From the NCBI GenBank assembly GCA_934155625.1, contig CAKPHD010000049.1:1-7880 (forward strand): a DNA stretch of 7,880 bases. Reading direction: 5' to 3'. Under the pieces are notes generated by a model. It did not search any database, was not told the origin of the DNA, and saw nothing but the letters and a program-made list of their open reading frames with translations. The stretch comes from an uncultured Clostridia bacterium. Lineage in GTDB: Bacteria; Bacillota; Clostridia; TANB77; CAG-508. Positions 1 through 6,432 of the stretch are shown here, piece by piece (the first letter of the stretch is position 1; every line of letters starts with the position of its first letter). A program made the translations under genes and the position numbers.

Positions 1-1
1 A

Positions 2-49
2 GAGGATGAATATCACATAAGGTATATGAAACACTATATTTATCAATAA
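2..49 (+). CDS. possible C-terminal tail of an upstream gene (partial)
   Basis: A reading frame open from the left edge runs 15 codons and stops at TAA 47-49, giving a tail that reads EDEYHIRYMKHYIYQ. The other two forward frames stop within the first 20 bases. The composition is compatible with a charged protein C-terminus, but 15 codons is too few to show that it is coding, and no family can be recognised. If real, the gene ends 113 bases before the dUTPase start. The alternative is that this is simply intergenic DNA. Confidence 0.22.
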   Translation, partial: EDEYHIRYMKHYIYQ

Positions 50-54
50 AGTGT
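31..54. repeat. imperfect inverted repeat upstream of dut
   Basis: ACACT (31-35) pairs with AGTGT (50-54), followed by one A-A mismatch (36/49), then TATT (37-40) pairs with AATA (45-48) around a 4-base loop. No T-run follows, so it is not a good terminator. It could be an operator or chance AT-rich symmetry. It overlaps the end of the possible upstream reading frame. Confidence 0.3.
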
Positions 55-63
55 GACATATGT

Positions 64-93
64 TTGACAAACCTACAATATCTTTTTTATTTG
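64..93 (+). promoter_or_regulatory. weak candidate promoter for dut
   Basis: A perfect TTGACA (64-69) has only a poor -10 match, TATTTG (88-93), at 18-bp spacing. A second TTGACA at 108-113 has no acceptable -10 at 16-18 bp. Another pairing, GTGACA (53-58) with TACAAT (74-79), has a short 15-bp spacer. Some promoter is expected here because dut is preceded by over 100 non-coding bases, but the sequence does not say which hexamers are used. Confidence 0.2.
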
Positions 94-162
94 TTTTGCA
101 GGAATACTTGACAATTAAAAAAGAATATGAAAAAATATGACAAGAAAAGGAGAATGATAATA

Positions 163-624
163 ATGGAAAGAATAAGAGGATTTGAAATAGCAAAAGGATT
201 TGAGGATAAAAATATTAATTTACCTGAAAGAAAAACAAAATATTCAGCAGGATATGATGTAGAAGCAGCAGAAGATGTTGTGATACCTGCATTTAAACCA
301 GGAATAAAACCAACTTTAGTAAAAACAGGATTAAAGGCCTATTGCCCAGAGGATGAATATTATATGTTAGTAAATAGAAGTTCTAATCCAGGAAAAAAAG
401 GATTAGTATTAGCGAATAGTGTAGGAATAGTAGATTGTGATTATTATGGAAATGAGAGCAATGATGGACATTTTATGTATGCATATTATAACTTTTTTGA
501 CCATGATGTACAAATAAAAAAAGGAGACGTAATTGGGCAAGTAATATTTGCAAAATATTACAAAGTTGACGGTGATAATGCTGAAGGTACTAGAACAGGA
601 GGGTTTGGTTCAACCAACAAATAA
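163..624 (+). CDS. dut: dUTP diphosphatase (dUTPase)
   Basis: The product hydrolyses dUTP to dUMP and pyrophosphate in the cytoplasm, keeping uracil out of DNA and supplying dUMP for thymidylate synthesis. All five motifs of the trimeric dUTPase family are visible in the 153-residue protein: AGYDVEA (29-35), NRSS (71-74), GIVDCDYYGN (88-97, with the conserved acidic residues), GDVIGQVIF (121-129) and the glycine-rich C-terminal RTGGFGST (144-151), which closes over the active site. A slightly long insert (NESNDGHF and following) separates motifs 3 and 4. I chose ATG 163 because AGGAG at 148-152 lies 10 bases upstream. The in-frame ATG at 154 is too close to that site, and ATG 127 has no ribosome binding site and would add a basic, non-homologous N-terminus. 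The gene looks monocistronic, between an unclear promoter and a strong terminator. dUTPases occur in phages and chromosomes, but no phage genes are nearby, so a housekeeping copy is likely. Confidence 0.93.
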   Translation: MERIRGFEIAKGFEDKNINLPERKTKYSAGYDVEAAEDVVIPAFKPGIKPTLVKTGLKAYCPEDEYYMLVNRSSNPGKKGLVLANSVGIVDCDYYGNESNDGHFMYAYYNFFDHDVQIKKGDVIGQVIFAKYYKVDGDNAEGTRTGGFGSTNK

Positions 625-653
625 ACTATAAATATTGATAAGGAAAATATTAA

Positions 654-690
654 AAAAAATGGCAAAAACTTTGACTTTTGCCATTTTTTG
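654..690 (+). terminator. intrinsic terminator after dut
   Basis: The core arms ATGGCAAAA (659-667) and TTTTGCCAT (676-684) pair perfectly around an 8-base loop (668-675). Flanking A (654-658) and T (685-689) runs extend the stem to 14 bp. The T-run serves termination on the + strand, and the mirrored A-run could allow function on the - strand. The loop and the 3' arm also carry the -35 element of the carD promoter. Confidence 0.88.
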
Positions 691-699
691 TGGTATAAT
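671..699 (+). promoter_or_regulatory. promoter of carD, nested in the dut terminator
   Basis: TTGACT (671-676) is separated by exactly 17 bp from a perfect TATAAT (694-699). TG at 691-692 gives an extended -10 (TGGTATAAT). The predicted start is near 706, leaving an untranslated leader of about 65 bases before carD. The -35 hexamer lies in the loop and first stem base of the preceding terminator hairpin. Confidence 0.78.
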
Positions 700-770
700 A
701 GGAATGGTTGAGAAAATAAAGAGATTATGATTGAAAACCAAAATATAAAGACTTGGAAGGAGTGACTTAC

Positions 771-1352
771 ATGTATAATGTAGGAGACAAAGTAGTATAC
801 CCAATGCATGGAGCAGGGGTAATTGACGCAATAGAGGAGAAAGAAATATTAGGTGAAAAGCAATCATATTATATATTAAAAATGCCAGGAGAAGTAAAAG
901 TAATGGTACCAACATTAACAGCAGAAGAACATGGCATTAGAAATGTAATTGATAAAGCAGAAGCAGAGAAAGTAATTAATGTACTTGAACAAGACGAAAC
1001 AGAGATGGAAAAAAATTGGAACAAACGTTACAGAGAAAATATGGATAAAATGAAAAGTGGAAATATATATGAAATTGCAGATGTTGTAAGAAACTTAAGC
1101 TTTAAACAAAAGGAAAAAGGATTATCAACAGGCGAAAAGAAAATGTTACATAATGCTAAGCAAATATTAGTAAGTGAACTTGTATTAGCAGAACATGCAA
1201 CACAAGATGAAGTAGAAGAATTAGTAGATAATAAAATTAATACATCATTTGCAATGTTTAAAACAGACGCAGATGTATCAATAGATACAGGAAGTATAGT
1301 AAATAAATTTATACCATTTAATGATGAAACAGGTTCATCACAAAATGCATAA
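771..1352 (+). CDS. carD: CarD/CdnL family RNA polymerase-binding transcription regulator
   Basis: CarD-type proteins bind the RNA polymerase beta subunit through an N-terminal Tudor-like RID domain and stabilise open promoter complexes, often at rRNA and housekeeping promoters. The 193-residue protein begins MYNVGDKVVYPMHGAGVI, the typical RID start (about 1-58). A helical C-terminal domain follows, with the stretch NWNKRYRENMDKMKSGN, the motif GLSTGEKKML and QILVSELVLAE, closely resembling mycobacterial CarD. Trp83 in that stretch matches the conserved tryptophan that wedges into the upstream edge of the -10 region in mycobacterial CarD. About 25-30 extra residues trail the domain (ending NDETGSSQNA) and look flexible. 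The start is ATG 771, with GGAAGGAG (755-762) 8 bases upstream. An in-frame TTG at 753 lies before that site and is rejected. The gene is monocistronic, with its own extended -10 promoter and terminator. The family call is firm; its promoter targets are unknown. Confidence 0.93.
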   Translation: MYNVGDKVVYPMHGAGVIDAIEEKEILGEKQSYYILKMPGEVKVMVPTLTAEEHGIRNVIDKAEAEKVINVLEQDETEMEKNWNKRYRENMDKMKSGNIYEIADVVRNLSFKQKEKGLSTGEKKMLHNAKQILVSELVLAEHATQDEVEELVDNKINTSFAMFKTDADVSIDTGSIVNKFIPFNDETGSSQNA

Positions 1353-1362
1353 AAAATCGAAT

Positions 1363-1408
1363 AAAAAAGGAACTATAATTAAATTGTAAAATTATAGTTC
1401 TTTTTTTT
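1363..1408 (+). terminator. intrinsic terminator after carD
   Basis: GAACTATAATT (1370-1380) and AATTATAGTTC (1390-1400) form a perfect 11-bp stem with a 9-base loop. It is preceded by an A-run (1363-1368) and followed by eight T (1401-1408). It starts about 10 bases after the carD stop and separates carD from the PTS operon. Confidence 0.9.
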
Positions 1409-1429
1409 AATTAAATATAAAAAATTCTA

Positions 1430-1458
1430 TTGTAAATTAAAAACAAGTATGATAATAT
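1430..1458 (+). promoter_or_regulatory. candidate promoter of the fruK-fruA-ptsH-ptsI operon
   Basis: TTGTAA (1430-1435) and TAATAT (1453-1458) are 17 bp apart, the best vegetative-type pair in the 73-base gap between the carD terminator and fruK. Overlapping -10 alternatives are TATGAT (1448-1453) and GATAAT (1451-1456), with weaker -35 partners. A 7-base direct repeat TATTGTA (1428-1434 and 1456-1462) spans the element and might be an activator or repressor contact, but that is speculative. I see no catabolite-responsive element with the usual central CG. Confidence 0.42.
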
Positions 1459-1481
1459 TGTATCAAAATGAGGTGAATTGA

Positions 1482-2387
1482 ATGATATATACAATAACAT
1501 TTAATCCAGCATTAGACTACATATCACAAGTGAATAACTTTGAAGTTGGAAAAATAAATAGAACACAAACAGAAAAAATATTACCTGGAGGAAAAGGGCT
1601 AAATGTATCAACAGTTTTAAGAAACCTTGGGATAGAAAGCACTGCATTAGGATTTATTGCAGGATTTACAGGAGAAGAATTAAAAAGAGATATTGAACAA
1701 AGAGGAATAAAAACAGATTTTATAAAAGTAGAAAAAGGTTTAACAAGAATAAATGTGAAAATAAGTTCAAAAGAAGAAACAGCATTAAATGGAAATGGAC
1801 CAGAAATAACTGAAGAAAATATAAAAGAATTATTTAAGAAAATTGATGATATAAAAAGTGAAGATACAGTTATATTAGCTGGAAACATACCTAAATGTAT
1901 AAATAATGATATATATGAAATAATATGTAAAAAACTAGAGCAAAATAAAGTAAGATTTATAGTAGACGCAACAAAAGAACTATTAATGAATGTATTAAAA
2001 TATAAACCATTCTTAATAAAACCCAATAAAGAAGAATTAGAAGAAACATTCAAGGAAAAAATAGAAACAAAAGAAGATATTGTAGAACATGCTAAAAAAC
2101 TTCAAGAAATGGGAGCACAAAATGTGTTAATATCATTAGGAGGAGAAGGAGCTATATTAGTAACATTAGAAAAAAAGGAATATTTTTTAAATGCACCAAA
2201 AGGAAAAGTATTAAATACAGTTGGTGCTGGAGACTCCATGGTAGCAGGGTTTATAGCAGGATATGAAAAAAGTGGAGATTACGAGTATGCTTTTAAAGTT
2301 GGGATAGCCACAGGAAGTGCTAGTGCATTTTCAATGAATTTAGCAACAGCAGAAGAAGTAGCTAACCTATTAAAAGAAATAAATTAA
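1482..2387 (+). CDS. fruK: 1-phosphofructokinase
   Basis: FruK phosphorylates fructose 1-phosphate, the product of the fructose PTS, to fructose 1,6-bisphosphate using ATP. The 301-residue protein is a PfkB/ribokinase-fold sugar kinase of normal length for the family. It opens MIYTITFNPALDY, as is typical for 1-phosphofructokinase and tagatose-6-phosphate kinase. It has the first PfkB signature GGKGLNVS (36-43), NGNGPEI near the middle, and the second signature TVGAGDS (246-252), whose Asp251 is the expected catalytic base. Sequence alone would not fully separate FruK from LacC (tagatose 6-phosphate kinase), but position as first gene before a fructose EIIABC strongly favours FruK. The start is ATG 1482 with GAGGTG at 1470-1475. 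It is followed 39 bases later by fruA, and I see no convincing promoter or terminator between them. Confidence 0.93.
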   Translation: MIYTITFNPALDYISQVNNFEVGKINRTQTEKILPGGKGLNVSTVLRNLGIESTALGFIAGFTGEELKRDIEQRGIKTDFIKVEKGLTRINVKISSKEETALNGNGPEITEENIKELFKKIDDIKSEDTVILAGNIPKCINNDIYEIICKKLEQNKVRFIVDATKELLMNVLKYKPFLIKPNKEELEETFKEKIETKEDIVEHAKKLQEMGAQNVLISLGGEGAILVTLEKKEYFLNAPKGKVLNTVGAGDSMVAGFIAGYEKSGDYEYAFKVGIATGSASAFSMNLATAEEVANLLKEIN

Positions 2388-2426
2388 GTTCTATAATGGA
2401 ACACACTAAAGAAAGGATGATAAAAA

Positions 2427-4346
2427 ATGAAAATCACAGATTTACTAAGCACAAGTGCCATACAAATAAATGGCAGTGCGAATAGCAAAGAAGAGCTTAT
2501 CAGTAAAATGGTAGACTTAATGGCTAATAATGGAAACATTATTAACAAAGAAGAATACAAAAGAGTAGTATTAGAAAGGGAAAAAGAAGGAACAACAGGA
2601 ATTGGAGAAGGAATTGCAATACCACATGGAAAAACAGATGCAGTTTCTAAACCAGGATTAGCAGCAATGGTAGTTCCAAATGGTGTAGAATTTAATTCTT
2701 TAGATGGACAACCTGCAAGATTAATATTTTTAATTGCAGCACCAAATACAAAAGACAATGTACATTTAGATGTATTAAGCAGATTGTCAACATTATTAAT
2801 GGACACAAAATTTAGAGAAGAATTATTAAATGCAGAAACACCAGCAGAATTTATGCTATGCATAGACAGAGCTGAAAGAATGAAATTAAATGAAACAAAA
2901 AAAGAAGAAAAAGGTTATGAAATTCTTGCAATAACAGCATGTCCAACAGGAATTGCACATACTTATATGGCTGCAGAAGCATTAGAAAAAATGGGAAAAC
3001 AATTAGGACATAAAGTAAAAGTAGAAACACATGGTTCTTCAGGAGTAAAAAACAAATTTACAAAAGAAGAAATAAAAAATGCAAAAGCTGTAATAATAGC
3101 AGCAGACACAAAAATAGACTTATCAAGATTTGACGGGAAAAAATTAGTAAAAGCAAAAGTTGCTGATGGAATAAATAAACCACAAGAATTAATAGAACAT
3201 GTATTATCTCCAGAAGCAAAAGTATATCACTCAAAAAATAAAAACAATCAAGATGATGATAATGAAAAAGAAGGAATAGGAACACAAATATACAAACATT
3301 TAATGAATGGTGTAACACACATGTTACCATTCGTAGTAGGTGGAGGAATATTAATAGCATTAGCATTTTTATTTGATGACTATAGTATAGACCCATCAAA
3401 CTTTGGTATGAATACACCACTAGCAGCATTCTTTAAAACAGTCGGAGGAGCGGCATTTAATGTAATGTTATATATTTTAGCTGGATATATAGCAATGAGT
3501 ATAGCAGATAGGCCAGGTTTAGCAGTAGGATTTGTAGGTGGAATATTAGCAGTACAAGGAACAACATTTGCATCATTAACAGATAGTACAGTAACACTAG
3601 TAAGTTCAGGATTTTTAGGAGCATTAATTGCAGGTTTTGCAGGTGGATATATAGTTTTAGGATTGAAAAAATTATGTAGTTATTTGCCAGAAAGTATAGA
3701 AGGAATAAAAACAATTTTATTATATCCTGTATTTGGAATTGCGTTAATAGGAGTATTCATGCTATTAATAAATCCATATGTAGGAGCAATAAATACAGGA
3801 ATAAACAATTATTTATCATCAATGAGTACTGCAAATAAAGTATTATTAGGAGCAATCTTAGGTGGAATGATGGCAATAGACTTAGGAGGACCAGTAAACA
3901 AAGCAGCATATACATTTGGAACAGGAATGTTAGCATCAGGACAATATGAAATAATGGCAGCAGTAATGGCAGGAGGAATGGTACCACCATTAGCAATTGC
4001 ATTATTAGCAACATTCTTCCCAAAGAAAATAGCAAAAAAGGACAAACAAGCAGCATATGTAAATTATATAATGGGATTATCATTTATCTCAGAAGGTGCA
4101 ATACCATTTGCTTCAGCAGACCCATTAAGAACAATACCAGCATTTGTTTTAGGTTCAGCTGTAACAGGAGCATTATCAATGGCATTTAATTGTACATTAA
4201 TGGCACCTCATGGAGGAATATTCGTAATAGCAACAATTGGACATCCTATTTGGTATTTGATATCAATATTAGTTGGTTCATTAGTATCAATGGGAGTAAT
4301 GACAATATTGAAAAATAATTTGCCAGAATATGAAAAAACAAAATAA
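2427..4346 (+). CDS. fruA: PTS fructose transporter subunit EIIABC
   Basis: This single-chain permease takes up fructose across the membrane while phosphorylating it to fructose 1-phosphate. The 639-residue protein shows the EIIA-EIIB-EIIC order. EIIA (about 1-148) has the phosphoacceptor His67 in the motif IPHGKTD. EIIB (about 164-262) has the phosphocysteine Cys172 in ACPTGIAHT. A polar linker (SKNKNNQDDDNEKEG) leads to EIIC (about 283-635), which holds roughly nine hydrophobic segments plus the conserved LGGPVNKAAYTFG, SEGAIPFASADP and APHGGIFV motifs of the fructose family. All active residues are present and the length is normal. Mannitol and mannose-family members differ in domain order and motifs. 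The start is ATG 2427 with AAAGGA at 2412-2417. It receives phosphate from HPr, encoded 21 bases downstream. Related 2-O-alpha-mannosyl-glycerate transporters share this architecture, but the fruK neighbour argues for fructose. Confidence 0.95.
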   Translation: MKITDLLSTSAIQINGSANSKEELISKMVDLMANNGNIINKEEYKRVVLEREKEGTTGIGEGIAIPHGKTDAVSKPGLAAMVVPNGVEFNSLDGQPARLIFLIAAPNTKDNVHLDVLSRLSTLLMDTKFREELLNAETPAEFMLCIDRAERMKLNETKKEEKGYEILAITACPTGIAHTYMAAEALEKMGKQLGHKVKVETHGSSGVKNKFTKEEIKNAKAVIIAADTKIDLSRFDGKKLVKAKVADGINKPQELIEHVLSPEAKVYHSKNKNNQDDDNEKEGIGTQIYKHLMNGVTHMLPFVVGGGILIALAFLFDDYSIDPSNFGMNTPLAAFFKTVGGAAFNVMLYILAGYIAMSIADRPGLAVGFVGGILAVQGTTFASLTDSTVTLVSSGFLGALIAGFAGGYIVLGLKKLCSYLPESIEGIKTILLYPVFGIALIGVFMLLINPYVGAINTGINNYLSSMSTANKVLLGAILGGMMAIDLGGPVNKAAYTFGTGMLASGQYEIMAAVMAGGMVPPLAIALLATFFPKKIAKKDKQAAYVNYIMGLSFISEGAIPFASADPLRTIPAFVLGSAVTGALSMAFNCTLMAPHGGIFVIATIGHPIWYLISILVGSLVSMGVMTILKNNLPEYEKTK

Positions 4347-4367
4347 GCAATAGAAAGGATGAACAAA

Positions 4368-4631
4368 ATGATAAAAGAAAAAGTAATATTACAAAATGAA
4401 ACAGGATTACATGCAAGACCAGCAGGAGAGCTAGCAAAATTAGCAGCTACATTTAAGTGTAATATAAATTTAAATGCAAATGGAAAGACTGCAAGTGCAA
4501 AATCAATTTTAGGAATAATGTCTTTAGGAATAAAAGCAAAAACTGAAATTGAGATAGAATGTGACGGAGAAGATGAACAAACTGCGATGGAAGAAATCTT
4601 AAAAGGATTCGAAAATAAATTCGGAGAGTAA
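4368..4631 (+). CDS. ptsH: phosphocarrier protein HPr
   Basis: HPr carries phosphate from Enzyme I to sugar-specific EIIA domains. The 87-residue protein has the canonical length. With ATG 4368 as start, the active histidine falls exactly at His15 (TGLHARPAG), and the regulatory serine at Ser46 lies in the context KSILGIMSLG, as in Bacillota HPr. Ser46 is the target of HPr kinase/phosphorylase, so P-Ser-HPr with CcpA catabolite control is predicted for this organism, though neither partner is encoded here. ATG 4359 is also in frame, but it overlaps the ribosome binding site AGAAAGGA (4352-4359) and would displace the His15/Ser46 numbering. The gene sits 21 bases after fruA and 29 before ptsI, in one transcription unit. 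It is HPr and not Crh, which lacks His15. Confidence 0.96.
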   Translation: MIKEKVILQNETGLHARPAGELAKLAATFKCNINLNANGKTASAKSILGIMSLGIKAKTEIEIECDGEDEQTAMEEILKGFENKFGE

Positions 4632-4660
4632 ATTTCTATATAGAATATAGGAGGGAACAC

Positions 4661-6367
4661 ATGATAAAAGGAAAAGGTGTATCCGTAGGAGTAGGTTTTG
4701 GAAATACAGTAATATTAAAAAATGAAGAAAGAAAAATTGAAAAAACAACAGTAGAAGATTCAAAGGCCGAAATGGATAGATTAAAAAAAGCAATAGAAGA
4801 AGTAACAAAAGAAACAGAAGAAATAGTAAATAAGTCTAGTGGAACCGACAAAGAAATAATGTCAGCATATCTTATGATATTGCAAGACCCTGCATTGACT
4901 CAAGAAACAGAAAATGGAATAAAAGACTTAAAATATAATGCAGAATATGCAGTAGAAGTTGGCTTCAATAGTGTTATACAAATATTTGAAAATATGGATG
5001 ATGAATATATGGCAGGAAGATCTAGAGACATAGCAGACATTAAAGATAGAGTTCTTGCTAAATTATTAAATGAACAAACTATTAATATAAGTAAATTGAA
5101 TCCTAATACTATTATTGTTGCAACAGAATTAACAACATCAGATACAGCTAAATTAGATTTTAAAAATGTATCTGGAATAATAACAGAATTAGGAGGAGAA
5201 AATTCGCACACATCAATAATGGCAAGAACACGAGCAATTCCAGCAATAACCAAAGTTGAAGATGCAACTAAGATTTTCAGAAATGGAGATTATGTTGGAA
5301 TAAATGGTGAAACGGGAGAAATATATTTGAATCCATCACAAGAAGAAAAAGAAAGTTTAGAAAAATTAGAAGAAAAACTTACAAAAGAAAAAGAAGAACT
5401 AGAAAAATACAGAGAAGAAGTAACAAAAACAATGGATGGATATGTTGTTGAACTTGTTGCAAATATAGGAACACCATCTGATGTAGAAGTAATATTAAGA
5501 AATACAGCAGAAGGTGTTGGATTACTTAGAAGTGAATTCTTATATATGGATAGTGAGAATATGCCAACTGAAGATGAACAGTTTGAAGCATATAAAGAAG
5601 TAGCAGAAAAAATGGAAGACAGACCTGTTATTATAAGAACTTTAGATGTAGGTGGAGATAAAGAATTGAAATATCTACATTTAGATAAAGAGTCTAATCC
5701 ATTTTTGGGATATAGAGCAATCCGTCTTTGTTTAGATAATGTAGCATTATTTAAAACACAGTTGAGAGCAATATTAAGAGCAAGTGCTTATGGAAATTTA
5801 TCAATAATGTTTCCAATGATATCTTCAATAGAAGAATTAAGAGAGGCTAAAAAAGTGTTAGAAGAATGCAAGAAAGAATTAGATGCTAAAAATATATCTT
5901 ATAAAAAGAATATAAAAGTTGGCATTATGATAGAAATACCATCAGCAGCATTAATTTCTTATGGACTAGCAAAAGAGTGTGATTTCTTTAGTATTGGAAC
6001 AAATGACCTGATACAATACACAGTTGCTGTTGAGAGAGGCAATGAGAAAATCTCAAAATTATATACAAAATTCCATCCAGCAGTAATCAAATTGATTAAG
6101 CAAGCTATAGATGGTGCACATGATGCAGGAATATTTTGTGGAATGTGCGGAGAAGCAGCTGGAGATGAATTGTATATTCCGTTATTAATAGGACTAGGAC
6201 TAGATGAGTTTTCAATGAATTCAAATAGTATTTTGAGAGCTAGAAAAAGAATTAGTGAATTAGAAAAGTTTGATTGTAAAGTGTTAGCTGATGAAATTTT
6301 AAATATGTCTTCAGCAGAAGAAGTTGAAGAAAAGCTAAAAGAATTTGCAAAATCAAATTTTCAATAA
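4661..6367 (+). CDS. ptsI: PTS Enzyme I (phosphoenolpyruvate-protein phosphotransferase)
   Basis: EI autophosphorylates with PEP and passes the phosphate to His15 of HPr, so it feeds every PTS permease in the cell. The 568-residue protein has near-standard length. Its N-terminal half holds the HPr-binding helical region and the phosphohistidine domain, with His183 in GGENSHTSIMARTRAIPA. A charged helical linker follows (about 226-252, rich in Glu and Lys). The C-terminal PEP-binding barrel shows GLLRSEFL (Arg290), RTLDVGGDKEL, GTNDLIQY and GMCGEAAGD with the catalytic Cys496. All expected residues are intact. The start is ATG 4661 behind AGGAGG (4649-4654), a strong site 6 bases away. It is last in the fru/pts operon, and the stop at 6365-6367 is followed 14 bases later by a terminator-like hairpin that also contains the sigG ribosome binding site. 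Confidence 0.97.
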   Translation: MIKGKGVSVGVGFGNTVILKNEERKIEKTTVEDSKAEMDRLKKAIEEVTKETEEIVNKSSGTDKEIMSAYLMILQDPALTQETENGIKDLKYNAEYAVEVGFNSVIQIFENMDDEYMAGRSRDIADIKDRVLAKLLNEQTINISKLNPNTIIVATELTTSDTAKLDFKNVSGIITELGGENSHTSIMARTRAIPAITKVEDATKIFRNGDYVGINGETGEIYLNPSQEEKESLEKLEEKLTKEKEELEKYREEVTKTMDGYVVELVANIGTPSDVEVILRNTAEGVGLLRSEFLYMDSENMPTEDEQFEAYKEVAEKMEDRPVIIRTLDVGGDKELKYLHLDKESNPFLGYRAIRLCLDNVALFKTQLRAILRASAYGNLSIMFPMISSIEELREAKKVLEECKKELDAKNISYKKNIKVGIMIEIPSAALISYGLAKECDFFSIGTNDLIQYTVAVERGNEKISKLYTKFHPAVIKLIKQAIDGAHDAGIFCGMCGEAAGDELYIPLLIGLGLDEFSMNSNSILRARKRISELEKFDCKVLADEILNMSSAEEVEEKLKEFAKSNFQ

Positions 6368-6381
6368 AAGAATAAATAATA

Positions 6382-6430
6382 CCTTTTTTGGAAATAATAA
6401 AAATAACGTTATTTCCAAAGGAGGTTTTTT
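6382..6430 (+). terminator. ptsI terminator hairpin that also sequesters the sigG ribosome binding site
   Basis: TTTGGAAATAA (6387-6397) pairs perfectly with TTATTTCCAAA (6409-6419). The stem extends outward through two G-U pairs and U-A, C-G, C-G to 6382/6424, giving 16 bp with an 11-base loop. Six T (6425-6430) follow at once. This fits an intrinsic terminator for the pts operon. The outer 3' arm (6415-6424, CCAAAGGAGG) contains the sigG Shine-Dalgarno sequence and is fully paired with CCTTTTTTGG (6382-6391). Read-through RNA would therefore fold with the site hidden. The terminator and masking roles are inferred from base pairing. Confidence 0.8.
6417..6424 (+). promoter_or_regulatory. ribosome binding site of sigG (inside a hairpin arm)
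   Basis: AAAGGAGG lies 8 bases before TTG 6433 and is the only strong Shine-Dalgarno match near the start of the SigG homology. This decides the start: no ATG is available in frame nearby, and the upstream TTG at 6388 lies inside the 5' arm of the hairpin without its own site. Confidence 0.85.
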
Positions 6431-6432
6431 AT

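Noticed and set aside
127..162. Longer dUTPase starting at ATG 127
   Set aside because: It has no ribosome binding site, adds a basic N-terminus not expected in the family, and the AGGAG at 148-152 serves ATG 163.
753..770. CarD start at TTG 753
   Set aside because: It lies upstream of and overlaps the GGAAGGAG site that serves ATG 771, and the family begins at MYNVGDKVVYP.
1428..1462. Possible catabolite-responsive element or FruR operator before fruK
   Set aside because: The TTGT/ACAA symmetry (1430-1446) lacks the central CG and spacing of a cre, and the TATTGTA direct repeat is only 7 bases in very AT-rich DNA.
2388..2402. Internal promoter or hairpin between fruK and fruA (GTTC...GAAC around TATAAT)
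   Set aside because: The stem is only 4 bp and there is no -35 box at the proper distance; ordinary operon spacing explains the gap.
3058..3429. Long leucine-rich reading frames on the - strand across fruA, fruK and ptsI
   Set aside because: They are antisense shadows of AT-rich, GCA/TTA-rich coding genes, with no ribosome binding sites and low-complexity hydrophobic products.
6340..6380. SigF/SigG-type promoter upstream of sigG in the ptsI 3' end
   Set aside because: TTTGCAAAA followed by AAGAATAAAT looked loosely similar, but neither box meets the known consensus and the spacing is uncertain.
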